Below, one piece after another: positions 9,012-17,896 of a stretch of DNA of 64,000 bases (position 1 is its first letter; every line of letters starts with the position of its first letter). Source of the stretch: Fen-1362 sp049516395 (GTDB taxonomy: Bacteria; Planctomycetota; Phycisphaerae; Sedimentisphaerales; Anaerobacaceae); assembly GCA_049516395.1 (NCBI GenBank), contig JBEKTD010000001.1:372001-436000 (forward strand). Direction: 5' to 3'. Below the pieces are notes generated by a model, which ran no database searches, was not told the origin of the DNA, and worked only from the letters and a program-made list of their open reading frames with translations. The position numbers and the translations under genes were made by a program.

Positions 9012-10523
9012 TCAGGCAGCGGTAACGGATTCGGGCTCCGCTATAAAGGACGAGTTATGCTGGTCGAGCTTGGGGATGTATGTGCCTCTCTGGATATTGT
9101 GCTGTTTAACTTTGGCGTACAGGGTGGCACGGGTTATACCAAGCAGTGCGGCTGCCCTTGTTTTTTGCCATCCGCTTTCCTGAAGCGCCCGTGCGATAAG
9201 CTCACGTTCCGCCTTATCGAGCGAAAAATCACCGATTTTTGACGGGCCTGATGAGGCATCAATTAAAGGGCTGGCACGCCATACACCCTGTGTGGGCGGT
9301 TCGATTTGGCAATCCTGGCCCGTCCACATCGAAACCGAAGGGGCTGAGTCCACCGACTCAATGAAAATACTGCTTAACCCTATTTTGTCTGTGGTTTCGA
9401 GGAGGATTGCCCTGTCGATTACATTGCGAAGCTCGCGGACATTGCCCGGCCAGGTATGCTTTTCAATTGCCTCGATTGCCATTTCCGTTAGGGAAGTTAT
9501 CTTGCCTGCCTTGGCTGGGCAAACTGTCGAGGTCCTGAGGAGGTATTCAGCCAGCGGGCGTATGTCCATTCTTCGTTCAGGGGTTCTCAGAGGCGCGATA
9601 GTGATGGGACATATATTGAGCCGATAGTAAAGGTCGCGTCGAAATCGGTTTGCCTGCACTTCCTGCCTGAGGTCGCGGTTGCTTGAGGCGATTATGGTGG
9701 CTTTGCAGACCAGGTCCGACGTGCCGCCGACTTTTCTGAACGTTTTTTCCTGGAGAACGCGAAGCAATTTTGCCTGAAGGTCCAATGGCATTTCGCTGAT
9801 TTCGTCGAGGAAGATTGTGCCTTGGCCTGCAAGCTCAAGTAATCCTATTTTGTCCCTGTCGGCGCTGGTAAACGAACCTTTAATATGCCCGAAAAGCTCG
9901 CTTTCGAGCAGATTCGCCGTCAGGGCAGCACAGTTGATTGCGACAAACGGCTCATTCGGATGCCTGCTTATATGCACTGCTTTGGCTGCAAGCTCTTTGC
10001 CTGTCCCGGTTTCTCCGATTATAAGCACTGGATTGCAATTGCTGCCCGCGACCAATTTTATCATTTTCAGCGTATAAATGATTGCCTTGCTTTTGCCCGC
10101 CATTGAAACAGAAGCGGCAAGGTCATCGGCGAAGAAGCTGGCCATATCGTTCGTTTTGCCGGTTTTCGTTTGGGATTGGATTTTGCTCAAGATGCGCTGA
10201 AGCTGCTCGTAGTCGTTGGGGCCTGAAAGATATTCGATATTGCAGGACTGAGAAAACTGTGTGAACCATGCGGGCGGAGCCCCGTTATTTCCTACGACAA
10301 CAGCAACGGTGCGAAAATTATTATGGGACGCATCCAGGATTGTTCGGATATCGCCCGGCTGCAGAAAACAGTCCAGAAGTATCAGGTCGGGCATGACTGT
10401 CGCCACGATATCGACTGCCTCGACAGCGTCATCGGCTACCAGTACCTGCTGCCCGATTCTCTGAGCCAACTGCTGAACTTCAGCTTGTTTACTAATAATA
10501 ACTATTCTGCGTAGAACCATCAT
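9012..10523 (-). CDS. Sigma-54-dependent activator with atypical receiver and GSFTSA loop (FleQ/FlrA-like)
   Basis: 503 residues (ATG at 10521-10523; a second ATG is the next codon). Receiver-like domain 4-115, AAA+ about 135-390, Fis helix-turn-helix near 455-478 (TRAAALLGITRATLYAKVK). Asp51 is retained ('LILLD'), but the acidic pair after strand 1 and the conserved Lys are absent. Walker A GETGTGKE 170-177 and Walker B IFLDE 237-241 are intact. The sigma-54 contact loop reads GSFTSA (216-221) instead of GAFTGA, keeping the key Thr. It is separately transcribed at the head of the cluster, as flagellar master regulators often are. Its targets are inferred. Confidence 0.9.
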   Translation of the reverse strand: MMVLRRIVIISKQAEVQQLAQRIGQQVLVADDAVEAVDIVATVMPDLILLDCFLQPGDIRTILDASHNNFRTVAVVVGNNGAPPAWFTQFSQSCNIEYLSGPNDYEQLQRILSKIQSQTKTGKTNDMASFFADDLAASVSMAGKSKAIIYTLKMIKLVAGSNCNPVLIIGETGTGKELAAKAVHISRHPNEPFVAINCAALTANLLESELFGHIKGSFTSADRDKIGLLELAGQGTIFLDEISEMPLDLQAKLLRVLQEKTFRKVGGTSDLVCKATIIASSNRDLRQEVQANRFRRDLYYRLNICPITIAPLRTPERRMDIRPLAEYLLRTSTVCPAKAGKITSLTEMAIEAIEKHTWPGNVRELRNVIDRAILLETTDKIGLSSIFIESVDSAPSVSMWTGQDCQIEPPTQGVWRASPLIDASSGPSKIGDFSLDKAERELIARALQESGWQKTRAAALLGITRATLYAKVKQHNIQRGTYIPKLDQHNSSFIAEPESVTAA

Positions 10524-10590
10524 GCGTCAATATCATTGGTGTGCCCCCACGGTTCTATTACCAATATTTAAATCTGAATGTCCCCATTGA

Positions 10591-10619
10591 TGTCCGGTAA
10601 ATCGACACTTTTACCGACA
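10591..10619. promoter_or_regulatory. Inverted repeat upstream of the activator gene
   Basis: Arms TGTCCGGTAAA and TTTACCGACA pair with one unpaired base and an 8-base centre. It lies 68-96 bases upstream of the activator start codon. Either an operator for a dimeric regulator or an RNA hairpin in its leader; the sequence alone does not decide. Confidence 0.4.
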
Positions 10620-10994
10620 CCTCTTTAATCTTTTATGGGACGGGGCGATAATGTCGCTGATGTTCTGCCTTGCCTGCTGTGTCTGGTTTTTTTGAAATTG
10701 ATTTCTTTCGCAAATATGACAAGCATCAGGGGAGATGCATAAGCTTTTATGGGACGTGAGTTCGTAATAATATTTATGGGACTTTGGAGTGTTGGAGAAA
10801 AAAAATCGCGAGCGGCAGACAATTTCTGAAAAAAATGTATTGGTCGTACAGGAAATTTTTTCCCTGGCAGGCAGAAATTTCCGTGTTAAGCTGGCGCGAC
10901 CAAAGTTTAGTCATTTAAGCCATTTCAGTTAATTGTTATTCTAACATCTTTCCCTCAAACGAGTTATGCGTTTTTGCCTGGTTGCTGTCGTCGT

Positions 10995-11011
10995 TTGGCA
11001 CGGCGATTGCT
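10995..11011 (+). promoter_or_regulatory. Consensus sigma-54 promoter of the flgD operon
   Basis: TTGGCACGGCGATTGCT matches the TTGGCACG-N4-TTGC consensus, with GG at 10997-10998 and GC at 11009-11010. Predicted transcript start near 11021; AAGGAG at 11079-11084 then precedes flgD. Confidence 0.9.
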
Positions 11012-11093
11012 GTTAGTGTTATTACTTCGGTGAGTAGCAACAAGGTTGGCAAGACGTAATGTTGTTGAAGCTGAAATTAAGGAGAAGTTGATT

Positions 11094-11501
11094 ATGAGTA
11101 CCACGTCATCAACGTCATCAATAGCGAGTTCAAGCTCATTACAATCACAGTTCCTGAATCTTCTTGTGACACAACTGAAGAACCAGGACCCGACGGACCC
11201 AATGGATAGCAATGCAATGACTGCAGAGCTTGCGCAATTCTCGCAACTGGAGCAGTTGGAGAATTTGAGTTCACAGTTTTCGCAGGTTCTTTCAACTACT
11301 CAGGAAAGCTATGCCAACTCACTGGTGGGTAAGACGGTTACATATAACGTTACCGCCAGTGATGGGACTACATCGTATGCCAGCGGGACAGTTAACGCTG
11401 TGGATATGCAGGACAGCAGCGCTGTACAGTTGATAGTTGGTGATAGTAGTACTAATACTAATACTACCATTGCTTTGAGCGACGTGTTGGCGGTGCAATA
11501 A
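11094..11501 (+). CDS. flgD: FlgD, hook-cap protein (short form)
   Basis: 135 residues from the ATG at 11094, chosen because AAGGAG lies 9 bases upstream; an in-frame TTG at 11046 would add 16 residues without a good ribosome site. The N-terminal FlgD core is clear: 'FLNLLVTQLKNQDPTDPMDS' and 'AELAQFSQLEQLENL'. A single small beta domain follows ('LVGKTVTYNV... GTVNAV'). Typical proteobacterial FlgD is ~220 residues, so the second C-terminal Ig/FnIII-like domain is missing. It scaffolds hook polymerisation and is directly followed by flgE. Confidence 0.92.
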   Translation: MSTTSSTSSIASSSSLQSQFLNLLVTQLKNQDPTDPMDSNAMTAELAQFSQLEQLENLSSQFSQVLSTTQESYANSLVGKTVTYNVTASDGTTSYASGTVNAVDMQDSSAVQLIVGDSSTNTNTTIALSDVLAVQ

Positions 11502-11549
11502 CAATTAAGGACATTGAAAGTTTTCAGCAGAATTTGAAGGAGACATAAA

Positions 11550-13616
11550 ATGAGTTCGGCATTGTCAGCGGGTGTTTCGGGCTTAAAAGCGTTTCAGCAG
11601 ATGCTTGACGTGGCGGGCAACAACATCGCCAACGTGAATACTACGGCGTACAAGACGAGCACAATCCATTTTTCCGAGCTTTTAAGCGAGACGATTAAAA
11701 AGGCGTCACAGCCGACGACGACTACCGGCGGTACCAACCCCGTACAAGTGGGAAGCGGCGTAGGCGTATCGGGCATTGTGGCCAACACGACACAGGGAGA
11801 CATAGAAAGCACCGGCAATGCCCTTGATATGGCTCTCGAAGGCCAGGGGTACTTTGTGCTCAATGACGGTTCGCAGAATGTATTTACCCGTGCCGGGTCT
11901 TTTTCGGTTGACGAGAACTGTTATCTTGTTGATTCTTCCACCGGTTATCGTGTTCAGCGAATCGGGAACTATGGCGAAGCAGAAGGTTTCCAGGTATCCG
12001 GCGACAGCGATTTGCGCATACCCTATGACGTGGCGATGGCCGCCTCGGCAACAAAAACGGTAACGGTATCCGGCAACCTGAGTTCTGATGGTCACACGAC
12101 AGCAGGACAGACCAACGTGCTTACGGCAAGCGACGCATTTACCATTGATGGCGGAACAGCTGCTACCGCCAACACCACGCTGGGCCAGCTTGACCAGTGG
12201 ACCAATGGGACTCTGACGAATGCTACGTTTGGCATTAGCGGGTTCAATCACGATGGCACAGCTATTGTTGATACAAATAAGTTGACGGCAAGTGACGCAT
12301 TTACTGTAAGCAGCGCAGCGGCGACAGGTGCGACGACGCTTAGTTCGTTGGACCAGTTCGCCTCCGGGACGCTGACGAATGCGACAATTACAGTCAGTGG
12401 GCTTAACCACGGCGGTACAGCTCTTGATGATGCGACACCTATGTCGGTAACGAATACCACGACGGTTAACGACCTGATTGCCCACATAAACACTGTGCTT
12501 GATGCGGGCGGTACGGCTGGGGCGAACGGCGTTGCTTCTCTGGTTGACGGCAAAATTGTGGTAACAGATGCAAAGGGCGGATACAGCCAATCCGCTATCA
12601 CGCTGACATTTGGAAACAGCGGTGATGCAGGGCTGACTTTGCCGAGTACTTTTACTGCGACCGGGCCGCTGGCTGTAACCTCTTCCACGACAATTCAGGA
12701 CCTTATAGACCACATAAATACCGAGCTTGGCGACAGCGGCACGGCGACATTGGTGAACGGCAAGATAACTATAACCGATTCGCAAGGCGGGTATAGTCTT
12801 TCCGATGTAGACATGGCATTTGCCAACAGCGGGACGGCTTCTTTAAAAACATCGCCATATTTTGATATAACTACGGTGGGCGGCGACGAAGTCAAGAGCG
12901 TCAGTATTAGCGTTTATGACAATTTAGGCAGCGAACACGTGCTGTCCGCAGCTTTTGTCCGTACGAATACGGCAAATACGTGGGATATGGTTCTGACCTC
13001 GATTACCGGCGATGTCTCATCGATTAGCGCTGACGGCAGGAGAATAAGCGGCATTGATTTCAACAAATCGGACGGTTCATTAGCCGGGCTTGACACTGCC
13101 ATAGGTGATACATCTGCCTTTACCGTATCCTTTGCTGCCGACCCCGACAATCCGCAGACCATTGGCGTATCGATGGGAACGGTCGGACAGCTTGACGGTT
13201 TGACGCAGTTTGCAGGCGGTTCCACCGCTGTCGCCAGCGGCCAGGATGGTTACAGCGCCGGGCGTCTTTCCTCAGTATCGGCTGACAATCAGGGCTTGCT
13301 TATTGGTGCGTTTTCCAACGGCGTCAAGAAAACCATAGGCGCAGTGGAAATTGCCTTATTCCAGAACCCGGCCGGTCTCGAGGCTACTGGAAGTAATTAT
13401 TTTGTTACGTCTGCAAATTCAGGCGAGGCAGTTTATACCCAGGCAATGAGCGGCGGTGCGGGCACGCTGCAGGGCGGCTCGCTGGAGAAATCCAATGCCG
13501 ATACAGCCACCGAGTTTGTCAACCTGATTACCGCGCAAAACGGTTTCCAGGCGAATACCAGGACCATCAAGGTCGCAAGCGAAATTTTACAGGAACTGGC
13601 GACGTTAATCACATAG
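11550..13616 (+). CDS. flgE: FlgE, flagellar hook protein (expanded)
   Basis: 688 residues, larger than the ~400-500 of common hook proteins. Classic N-terminal rod/hook helix 'LDVAGNNIANVNTTAYKTS' and C-terminal 'EFVNLITAQNGFQANTRTIK'. The central region carries internal repeats: two tandem ~54-residue units (about 191-244 and 245-298, each opening LTASDAFT) and two ~70-residue modules containing 'TTVNDLIAHINT' / 'TTIQDLIDHINTE' followed by 'GKI-VTD--GGYS'. A related module occurs in FliD of this locus. Good ribosome site (AAGGAG) upstream. Second gene of the sigma-54 operon. Confidence 0.96.
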   Translation: MSSALSAGVSGLKAFQQMLDVAGNNIANVNTTAYKTSTIHFSELLSETIKKASQPTTTTGGTNPVQVGSGVGVSGIVANTTQGDIESTGNALDMALEGQGYFVLNDGSQNVFTRAGSFSVDENCYLVDSSTGYRVQRIGNYGEAEGFQVSGDSDLRIPYDVAMAASATKTVTVSGNLSSDGHTTAGQTNVLTASDAFTIDGGTAATANTTLGQLDQWTNGTLTNATFGISGFNHDGTAIVDTNKLTASDAFTVSSAAATGATTLSSLDQFASGTLTNATITVSGLNHGGTALDDATPMSVTNTTTVNDLIAHINTVLDAGGTAGANGVASLVDGKIVVTDAKGGYSQSAITLTFGNSGDAGLTLPSTFTATGPLAVTSSTTIQDLIDHINTELGDSGTATLVNGKITITDSQGGYSLSDVDMAFANSGTASLKTSPYFDITTVGGDEVKSVSISVYDNLGSEHVLSAAFVRTNTANTWDMVLTSITGDVSSISADGRRISGIDFNKSDGSLAGLDTAIGDTSAFTVSFAADPDNPQTIGVSMGTVGQLDGLTQFAGGSTAVASGQDGYSAGRLSSVSADNQGLLIGAFSNGVKKTIGAVEIALFQNPAGLEATGSNYFVTSANSGEAVYTQAMSGGAGTLQGGSLEKSNADTATEFVNLITAQNGFQANTRTIKVASEILQELATLIT

Positions 13617-13634
13617 GGCTTTCAAAGAATTGAT

Positions 13635-14636
13635 ATGACGATGCTGACTCATATTGCTGTTTGTCTGTTGAGAGAGGTAATAGGGGCTACGGCGTATCAA
13701 CGCTGGAAGGGAATTCAGCATATTGAAAGCGATACCGATTTTATGCGCAACAAATGGTTTACGCTTGCAATGGTGGCGTTGTTAGTCGGTTCGACGATAT
13801 CGCTTGTGGCGGTCCGCATGCTAAGAAAATTACACGAACGAAAAACCGCGGACAGGGAATTTGCTGACGGCGTGGCCCGAAGAGGGCTGACCCCCGCGGA
13901 AACCGACACTCTTATTGAGATAGCAATCAAAGCGGGTCTGAAGAGAATGGCGGACATTTTCGTCCTCAGCGACGCCTTCGAGAACGGTCTCGATATATTG
14001 TTTAAAGAAAGCTTTGTGGACGGCAACCCGACGAACAGGACTGTCCAGCTTGAAAGACATTTGGCCAATTTGAAGGATAAAATGAGTTTTCGCAAGGTGG
14101 CGAAGGGCGGTGGGTACTCTCCGGGTGTTCCCGCTGAAAAATCAGATGAGCCGAAGCCGAGGAATTCCGCGATTATCAAGACCGCCTTTATGGCAATGTT
14201 CCCGTTTTCCAGGAAGACGGAATTGATAAATGGCGGCAGCTCGGGTACACCCCAACGAGCCGATTCCCCGCCTGATTGGCGGGAGCAACTTCCAGAATTT
14301 GTGCCTGCAACAATTACCGGCCTTGTTGGCCGTGTTTTATTTATTGAAACTGCGATATCGGCAAACGTCGGCGACAGGGTACTCATAGCGATTGGTTCTT
14401 TTAGCGCCAGTGAAAATTCCCGTATAATGGAATTAATCGAAGAAATTGGAACTGTTGATCGCAATGTTTATCTGCCTGAATCATTGGATGCGTCGAATGT
14501 TCATCGTCTTGGTGTTAATCTTGCCGGTCTTAGCGAATCACAGGCGGCTCAACTTGCCGGGGTAATCAATGACGCAAATGGTCGAGGCGCAACGGAACAG
14601 ACGCTCATGGCTGAGTCAAAGAAGGGGACGAAATGA
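13635..14636 (+). CDS. Membrane-anchored PilZ/YcgR-like protein (tentative)
   Basis: 333 residues. One membrane helix at about residues 42-62. The following segment, 'RRGLTPAETDTLIEIAIKAG' through 'DAFENGLDILFKE', resembles the helical region found ahead of PilZ domains in several cyclic-di-GMP receptor proteins. The last ~110 residues could be a degraded PilZ-like barrel (VGRVLFIETAISANVGDRVL), but no RxxxR motif is convincing. It sits between hook and rod genes and its stop overlaps the flgF start (ATGA), so expression is coupled. A role in c-di-GMP or motility control is inference. Start uncertain: 13635 has a poor ribosome site, and a later ATG at 13743 is possible. Confidence 0.55.
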   Translation: MTMLTHIAVCLLREVIGATAYQRWKGIQHIESDTDFMRNKWFTLAMVALLVGSTISLVAVRMLRKLHERKTADREFADGVARRGLTPAETDTLIEIAIKAGLKRMADIFVLSDAFENGLDILFKESFVDGNPTNRTVQLERHLANLKDKMSFRKVAKGGGYSPGVPAEKSDEPKPRNSAIIKTAFMAMFPFSRKTELINGGSSGTPQRADSPPDWREQLPEFVPATITGLVGRVLFIETAISANVGDRVLIAIGSFSASENSRIMELIEEIGTVDRNVYLPESLDASNVHRLGVNLAGLSESQAAQLAGVINDANGRGATEQTLMAESKKGTK

Positions 14637-15370
14637 CACAGTCAATAACTCAAGTCGGCAGCAGCGTTGACGCGTTGACGCGGGAGCTGGAAATAATCGC
14701 GAGCAATGTCGCGAATGCGAATACTACAGGGTTTAAACGACTATCTAATGCTTTTTCAAAAGTCCTTGATTCACAGAAGGGGAAGGCGGAAACATATGCT
14801 CCGGGGACTATAGATTTAAAATCCGGACTTGATTTTTCGCAGGGTAACGTGGTTCAGACCGGAAGGTCTATGGATTTTGCACTGTCAGGTTCCGGTTTTT
14901 TTGTCGTTGAGACGCAGAATGGGCCTCTTTACACTCGTAACGGGGTGTTTTCGACGAATCAAAACGGCCAGATAGTTGATGAAATGGGCAGGACGGTAGA
15001 GGGAGAAAGTGGTCCCATTACGGTGCCGGCAGGAGTTAGCGTTTCGGATATTCAGGTTTCATCGGGAGGACAAATCTCGGTCGGCGGCGCCGCCATAGGC
15101 AAATTCAAGGTGGTGGATTTCGCGGACAGCGACAAAAGCAAGCTTGTTTCCGTCGGCAACAGCTCTTTTGCAATGTCGGACAATAACGTTCAGCCGACGT
15201 CGGCGGCAAACGTGGTGGTCAAACAGGGTTTCCAGGAATCGTCCAACGTAAAAATAGTTGATGAAATGGTTGATATGGTAATGGTAACGCGCCTTTACGA
15301 AGCAAATATGAGATGCGTTTCGGCCCAGAAGGATAACGCGAGCACTCTGACAAATGTAGCAATGGGGTAA
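14633..15370 (+). CDS. flgF: FlgF, proximal rod protein
   Basis: 245 residues with the flagellar rod-protein architecture: N-terminal 'LEIIASNVANANTTGFKR', a central 'GSGFFVVETQNGPLYTRNG' strand pair, and the C-terminal helix 'DEMVDMVMVTRLYEANMR'. The order flgF-flgG and a length of ~245 distinguish it from flgG. The ATGA overlap with the preceding gene and AAGGGG upstream fix the start. Rod subunit inside the periplasm. Confidence 0.92.
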   Translation: MTQSITQVGSSVDALTRELEIIASNVANANTTGFKRLSNAFSKVLDSQKGKAETYAPGTIDLKSGLDFSQGNVVQTGRSMDFALSGSGFFVVETQNGPLYTRNGVFSTNQNGQIVDEMGRTVEGESGPITVPAGVSVSDIQVSSGGQISVGGAAIGKFKVVDFADSDKSKLVSVGNSSFAMSDNNVQPTSAANVVVKQGFQESSNVKIVDEMVDMVMVTRLYEANMRCVSAQKDNASTLTNVAMG

Positions 15371-15417
15371 AGGGTTATTTTTAAAATAAGCGCACTTTAG
15401 CGTTCAGGAGATTAGTT

Positions 15418-16203
15418 ATGTTAAAGGCATTTTCGACAGCGGCGACAGGTATGGCGGCTCAGCAGATGATGGTGGACGTTATTGCCAACAACCTTGCCAA
15501 CGTCAACACAACCGGTTTCAAAACCAGCCAGATTAATTTTCAGGACATGCTTTACCTGAAGATGAAACAGGCAGGTGCGGAGATTGCTTCAGGAGTTAAT
15601 ACTCCTTCCGGACTGGAGATAGGCAGCGGTGTGCGACCCGTGTCAACGACCAAGCTTTTCACCGTCGGCGAGATGGACAACACCGGCAGGTCACTTGATA
15701 TTGCAATTTCGGGCGATGGTTTTCTTCAGGTAACATTGCCTAACGGGGAGACGAGATATACACGCGACGGTTCACTTCAGGTTAATGCCACCGGCCAGCT
15801 TGTTACCACTACCGGTTACACAATAGAGCCGGCAGTAACACTTCCTACGACATACGCCAGTGTTGATATCGGCAAGGACGGCACGGTCAGCGTTACTGAT
15901 TCTACAGGTGCACAGTCATCGGTGGGAACGCTGCAACTGGTTCGTTTTGTGAACCCGGCCGGATTGGCGGATGAGGGCGATAATTTGTATTCTCAGACGG
16001 CAGCGAGCGGCACTCCAACTACAGGTACCCCTGGCCAGAACGGGCTTGGCACAATTCAGTCGGGTGCGCTGGAAAAATCCAACGTCCAGATGGTAACCGA
16101 GCTTGTGAACCTGATAACGGCGCAGCGGGCGTATGAAATAAATGCGCGGGCGATAAAAGCCGGTGATGATATGCTGCAAACCGCGACAAATGTTGGGAGA
16201 TAG
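15418..16203 (+). CDS. flgG: FlgG, distal rod protein
   Basis: 261 residues, the standard FlgG length. 'MVDVIANNLANVNTTGFKTS' near the N-terminus, 'GDGFLQVTLPNGETRYTRDG' in the middle, and 'MVTELVNLITAQRAYEINAR' at the C-terminus are diagnostic. AGGAG precedes the start by about 8 bases. It forms the distal rod that passes through the P and L rings encoded just downstream. Confidence 0.97.
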   Translation: MLKAFSTAATGMAAQQMMVDVIANNLANVNTTGFKTSQINFQDMLYLKMKQAGAEIASGVNTPSGLEIGSGVRPVSTTKLFTVGEMDNTGRSLDIAISGDGFLQVTLPNGETRYTRDGSLQVNATGQLVTTTGYTIEPAVTLPTTYASVDIGKDGTVSVTDSTGAQSSVGTLQLVRFVNPAGLADEGDNLYSQTAASGTPTTGTPGQNGLGTIQSGALEKSNVQMVTELVNLITAQRAYEINARAIKAGDDMLQTATNVGR

Positions 16204-16210
16204 TAAAGCT

Positions 16211-17209
16211 ATGAATATCAGATTGATTGGTTTGGCTGTTATAATGTTGATGGTTCAAGCGGATTTGTGCTTGGCATCGGCGGACAGCGATGAAATTGTT
16301 TCGGTTCCGCAGTCGCGCCTGGCAATTTATCTGCCGAGAGACGTTTCTGTGGAAGGCGAAAGTCTGACCCTTGGCAAAATAGCCGTAATTACGGGCGAAG
16401 ATGCTCTTGTAGCGAAGGCGAATGATATTGAGCTTGGCAGGTTTTCGAATTCCGGCCAGATTATCACAATAGACCGGTCGCTAATTCTTAGCCGGCTTGC
16501 GTGCAGCGGGATGCCGGCGTGTAATCCTGAACTGTCGGGCGCCGACAAGGTTGCTGTCAGACAGATGTCAATGGTGATTAAGGGTTCCAGTATTGTCGAG
16601 TCGGCTTCAACGTTTCTGGCTAATTCCGTCAAAGAGCAGTCAATCGCAAGGTGGGAACTGTTGAGGATGCCTGCAGATGTGATACTGCCAGCTAATGTAC
16701 AGAATGTCGAACTGGTTCCTCGTTTGTTTTCTCGCGTCACGAATGGACAGGCCGTTATTGAAGTTGGCGTAGTTGCAGGCGGCAAACAGATAGAAACACG
16801 CCAGGTTATCTTCCGTCCCAAATATAATACTCAAAGGGCTGTTACAACGGCAGACGTGAATGAAGGGGCGGCGCTTACGGCTGACAACACAAAGATTGAA
16901 AATGTCATTTCGGATATGCCGGAGCCGACGAACTGGTCAAAGCCTTATGGGCTTGTCGCGACTCGCTATATACCTGCAGGAACTGTTGTCGGCTCAAATA
17001 TGGCAAAGTCGCCTCGGCCACAAGTGATAATCGAGCGAAATCAAAATGTAGTCATACGAATCGACAGGAATGGACTTGTTGTAACAGCGACGGGCAGGGC
17101 CACACAGCAGGGCCGGCTCGGGGAATATATAAAGGTCAAGAATGTTGATTCGCAACGGGTGATAATGGCCAAAGTTAATGAAGACGGAACTGTGGAGCCT
17201 GTTTTTTAA
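16211..17209 (+). CDS. flgA: FlgA, P-ring assembly chaperone
   Basis: 332 residues from the ATG at 16211 (GGGAGA upstream). The frame stays open upstream into flgG, but that part has no flagellar character. A signal peptide spans about residues 1-22 ('IGLAVIMLMVQADLCLASA'). The C-terminal SAF-like domain contains 'ALTADNTKIENVISDMP', 'VATRYIPAGTVVGSNM' and 'VTATGRATQQGRLGEYIKVK', typical of FlgA. Periplasmic chaperone for FlgI; it lies two genes upstream of flgI. Confidence 0.92.
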   Translation: MNIRLIGLAVIMLMVQADLCLASADSDEIVSVPQSRLAIYLPRDVSVEGESLTLGKIAVITGEDALVAKANDIELGRFSNSGQIITIDRSLILSRLACSGMPACNPELSGADKVAVRQMSMVIKGSSIVESASTFLANSVKEQSIARWELLRMPADVILPANVQNVELVPRLFSRVTNGQAVIEVGVVAGGKQIETRQVIFRPKYNTQRAVTTADVNEGAALTADNTKIENVISDMPEPTNWSKPYGLVATRYIPAGTVVGSNMAKSPRPQVIIERNQNVVIRIDRNGLVVTATGRATQQGRLGEYIKVKNVDSQRVIMAKVNEDGTVEPVF

Positions 17210-17221
17210 GGGAAAGCGATA

Positions 17222-17851
17222 ATGAGACAGAACGTACAAAATACAAAAATAAGAACGAGCGTTGCCATAGTAGCTATTTTTTCGGTGTTATTTATCGCCG
17301 CTTTTGCGCAGGGCGGGTCAATATGGGCCAAGAGAGATAAAAACAGCCGTAATATTTACGCTGATGACACCGCCAGAACTATCGGCGATGTGCTGACCAT
17401 TAAAATTACCGAAGCAAGCAAGGTCGATAACACAGCCAAGAGAGACCTTGAGAAAGATGTTACCAAGTCAAATACGTTCGATGGAAAAATCGGAGATATT
17501 GCCAAACTCGGCAATATGGGATTGAGCGCTAATTCTACCAACAAATTGAGCGGCAAAGCGGATTATACGGATGAACGCGACTTCGAAGACAGCATTACTG
17601 TAACGGTAGTTGACATTCAGCCCAACGGCAATCTTGTTGTTATGGGCATTCGCAATCGCAATATCGGTGGGGATACCCAAACTATCGAAGTAAGCGGCAT
17701 AGTTCGTACGAGCGATATTTTGTTTGATAACACGGTAAAAAGCACGCAGGTGGCGGACTTCCGTCTTGTCAGCAAAAACGGCGGCGTTGCAGATCCGTAC
17801 ACCAGGCCCGGCTGGCTGGGCAGTATATTCGATGTTGTGTGGCCTTTCTAA
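17222..17851 (+). CDS. flgH: FlgH, L-ring protein without a lipobox cysteine
   Basis: 209 residues. The FlgH core is well preserved: 'DDTARTIGDVLTIKITEASK', 'GNLVVMGIRN', 'VSGIVRTSDILFDNTV'. It forms the outer-membrane L-ring. FlgH is normally a lipoprotein with an N-terminal Cys. Here the signal sequence runs 'VAIVAIFSVLFIAAFAQGGS' with no cysteine, so signal-peptidase I cleavage near AFA-QGG is more likely. AAGGGA precedes the start. Family identity is firm; the missing lipid anchor is a direct observation. Confidence 0.95.
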   Translation: MRQNVQNTKIRTSVAIVAIFSVLFIAAFAQGGSIWAKRDKNSRNIYADDTARTIGDVLTIKITEASKVDNTAKRDLEKDVTKSNTFDGKIGDIAKLGNMGLSANSTNKLSGKADYTDERDFEDSITVTVVDIQPNGNLVVMGIRNRNIGGDTQTIEVSGIVRTSDILFDNTVKSTQVADFRLVSKNGGVADPYTRPGWLGSIFDVVWPF

Positions 17852-17896
17852 CTGCTTGAAAACAGGGGCTGTTATATTTTTTCAGGATATATATTT

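Larger units (their letters stand above)
10524..11093. other. 570-bp divergent regulatory region between activator gene and flgD
   Basis: No supported gene. It contains an imperfect inverted repeat (TGTCCGGTAAA at 10591-10601 with TTTACCGACA at 10610-10619), three direct copies of TTTATGGGAC (10632, 10746, 10773), an A/T-rich GGAAATTTTTTCC-type segment near 10850, and the flgD sigma-54 promoter at 10995-11011. The length and repeats suit control of the activator gene on one side and flgD on the other. Confidence 0.6.

Noticed and set aside
11706..12785. A 359-codon minus-strand frame
   Set aside because: Antisense shadow of the repetitive G/T/A-rich flgE coding sequence; Arg/Cys-rich with no domain character.
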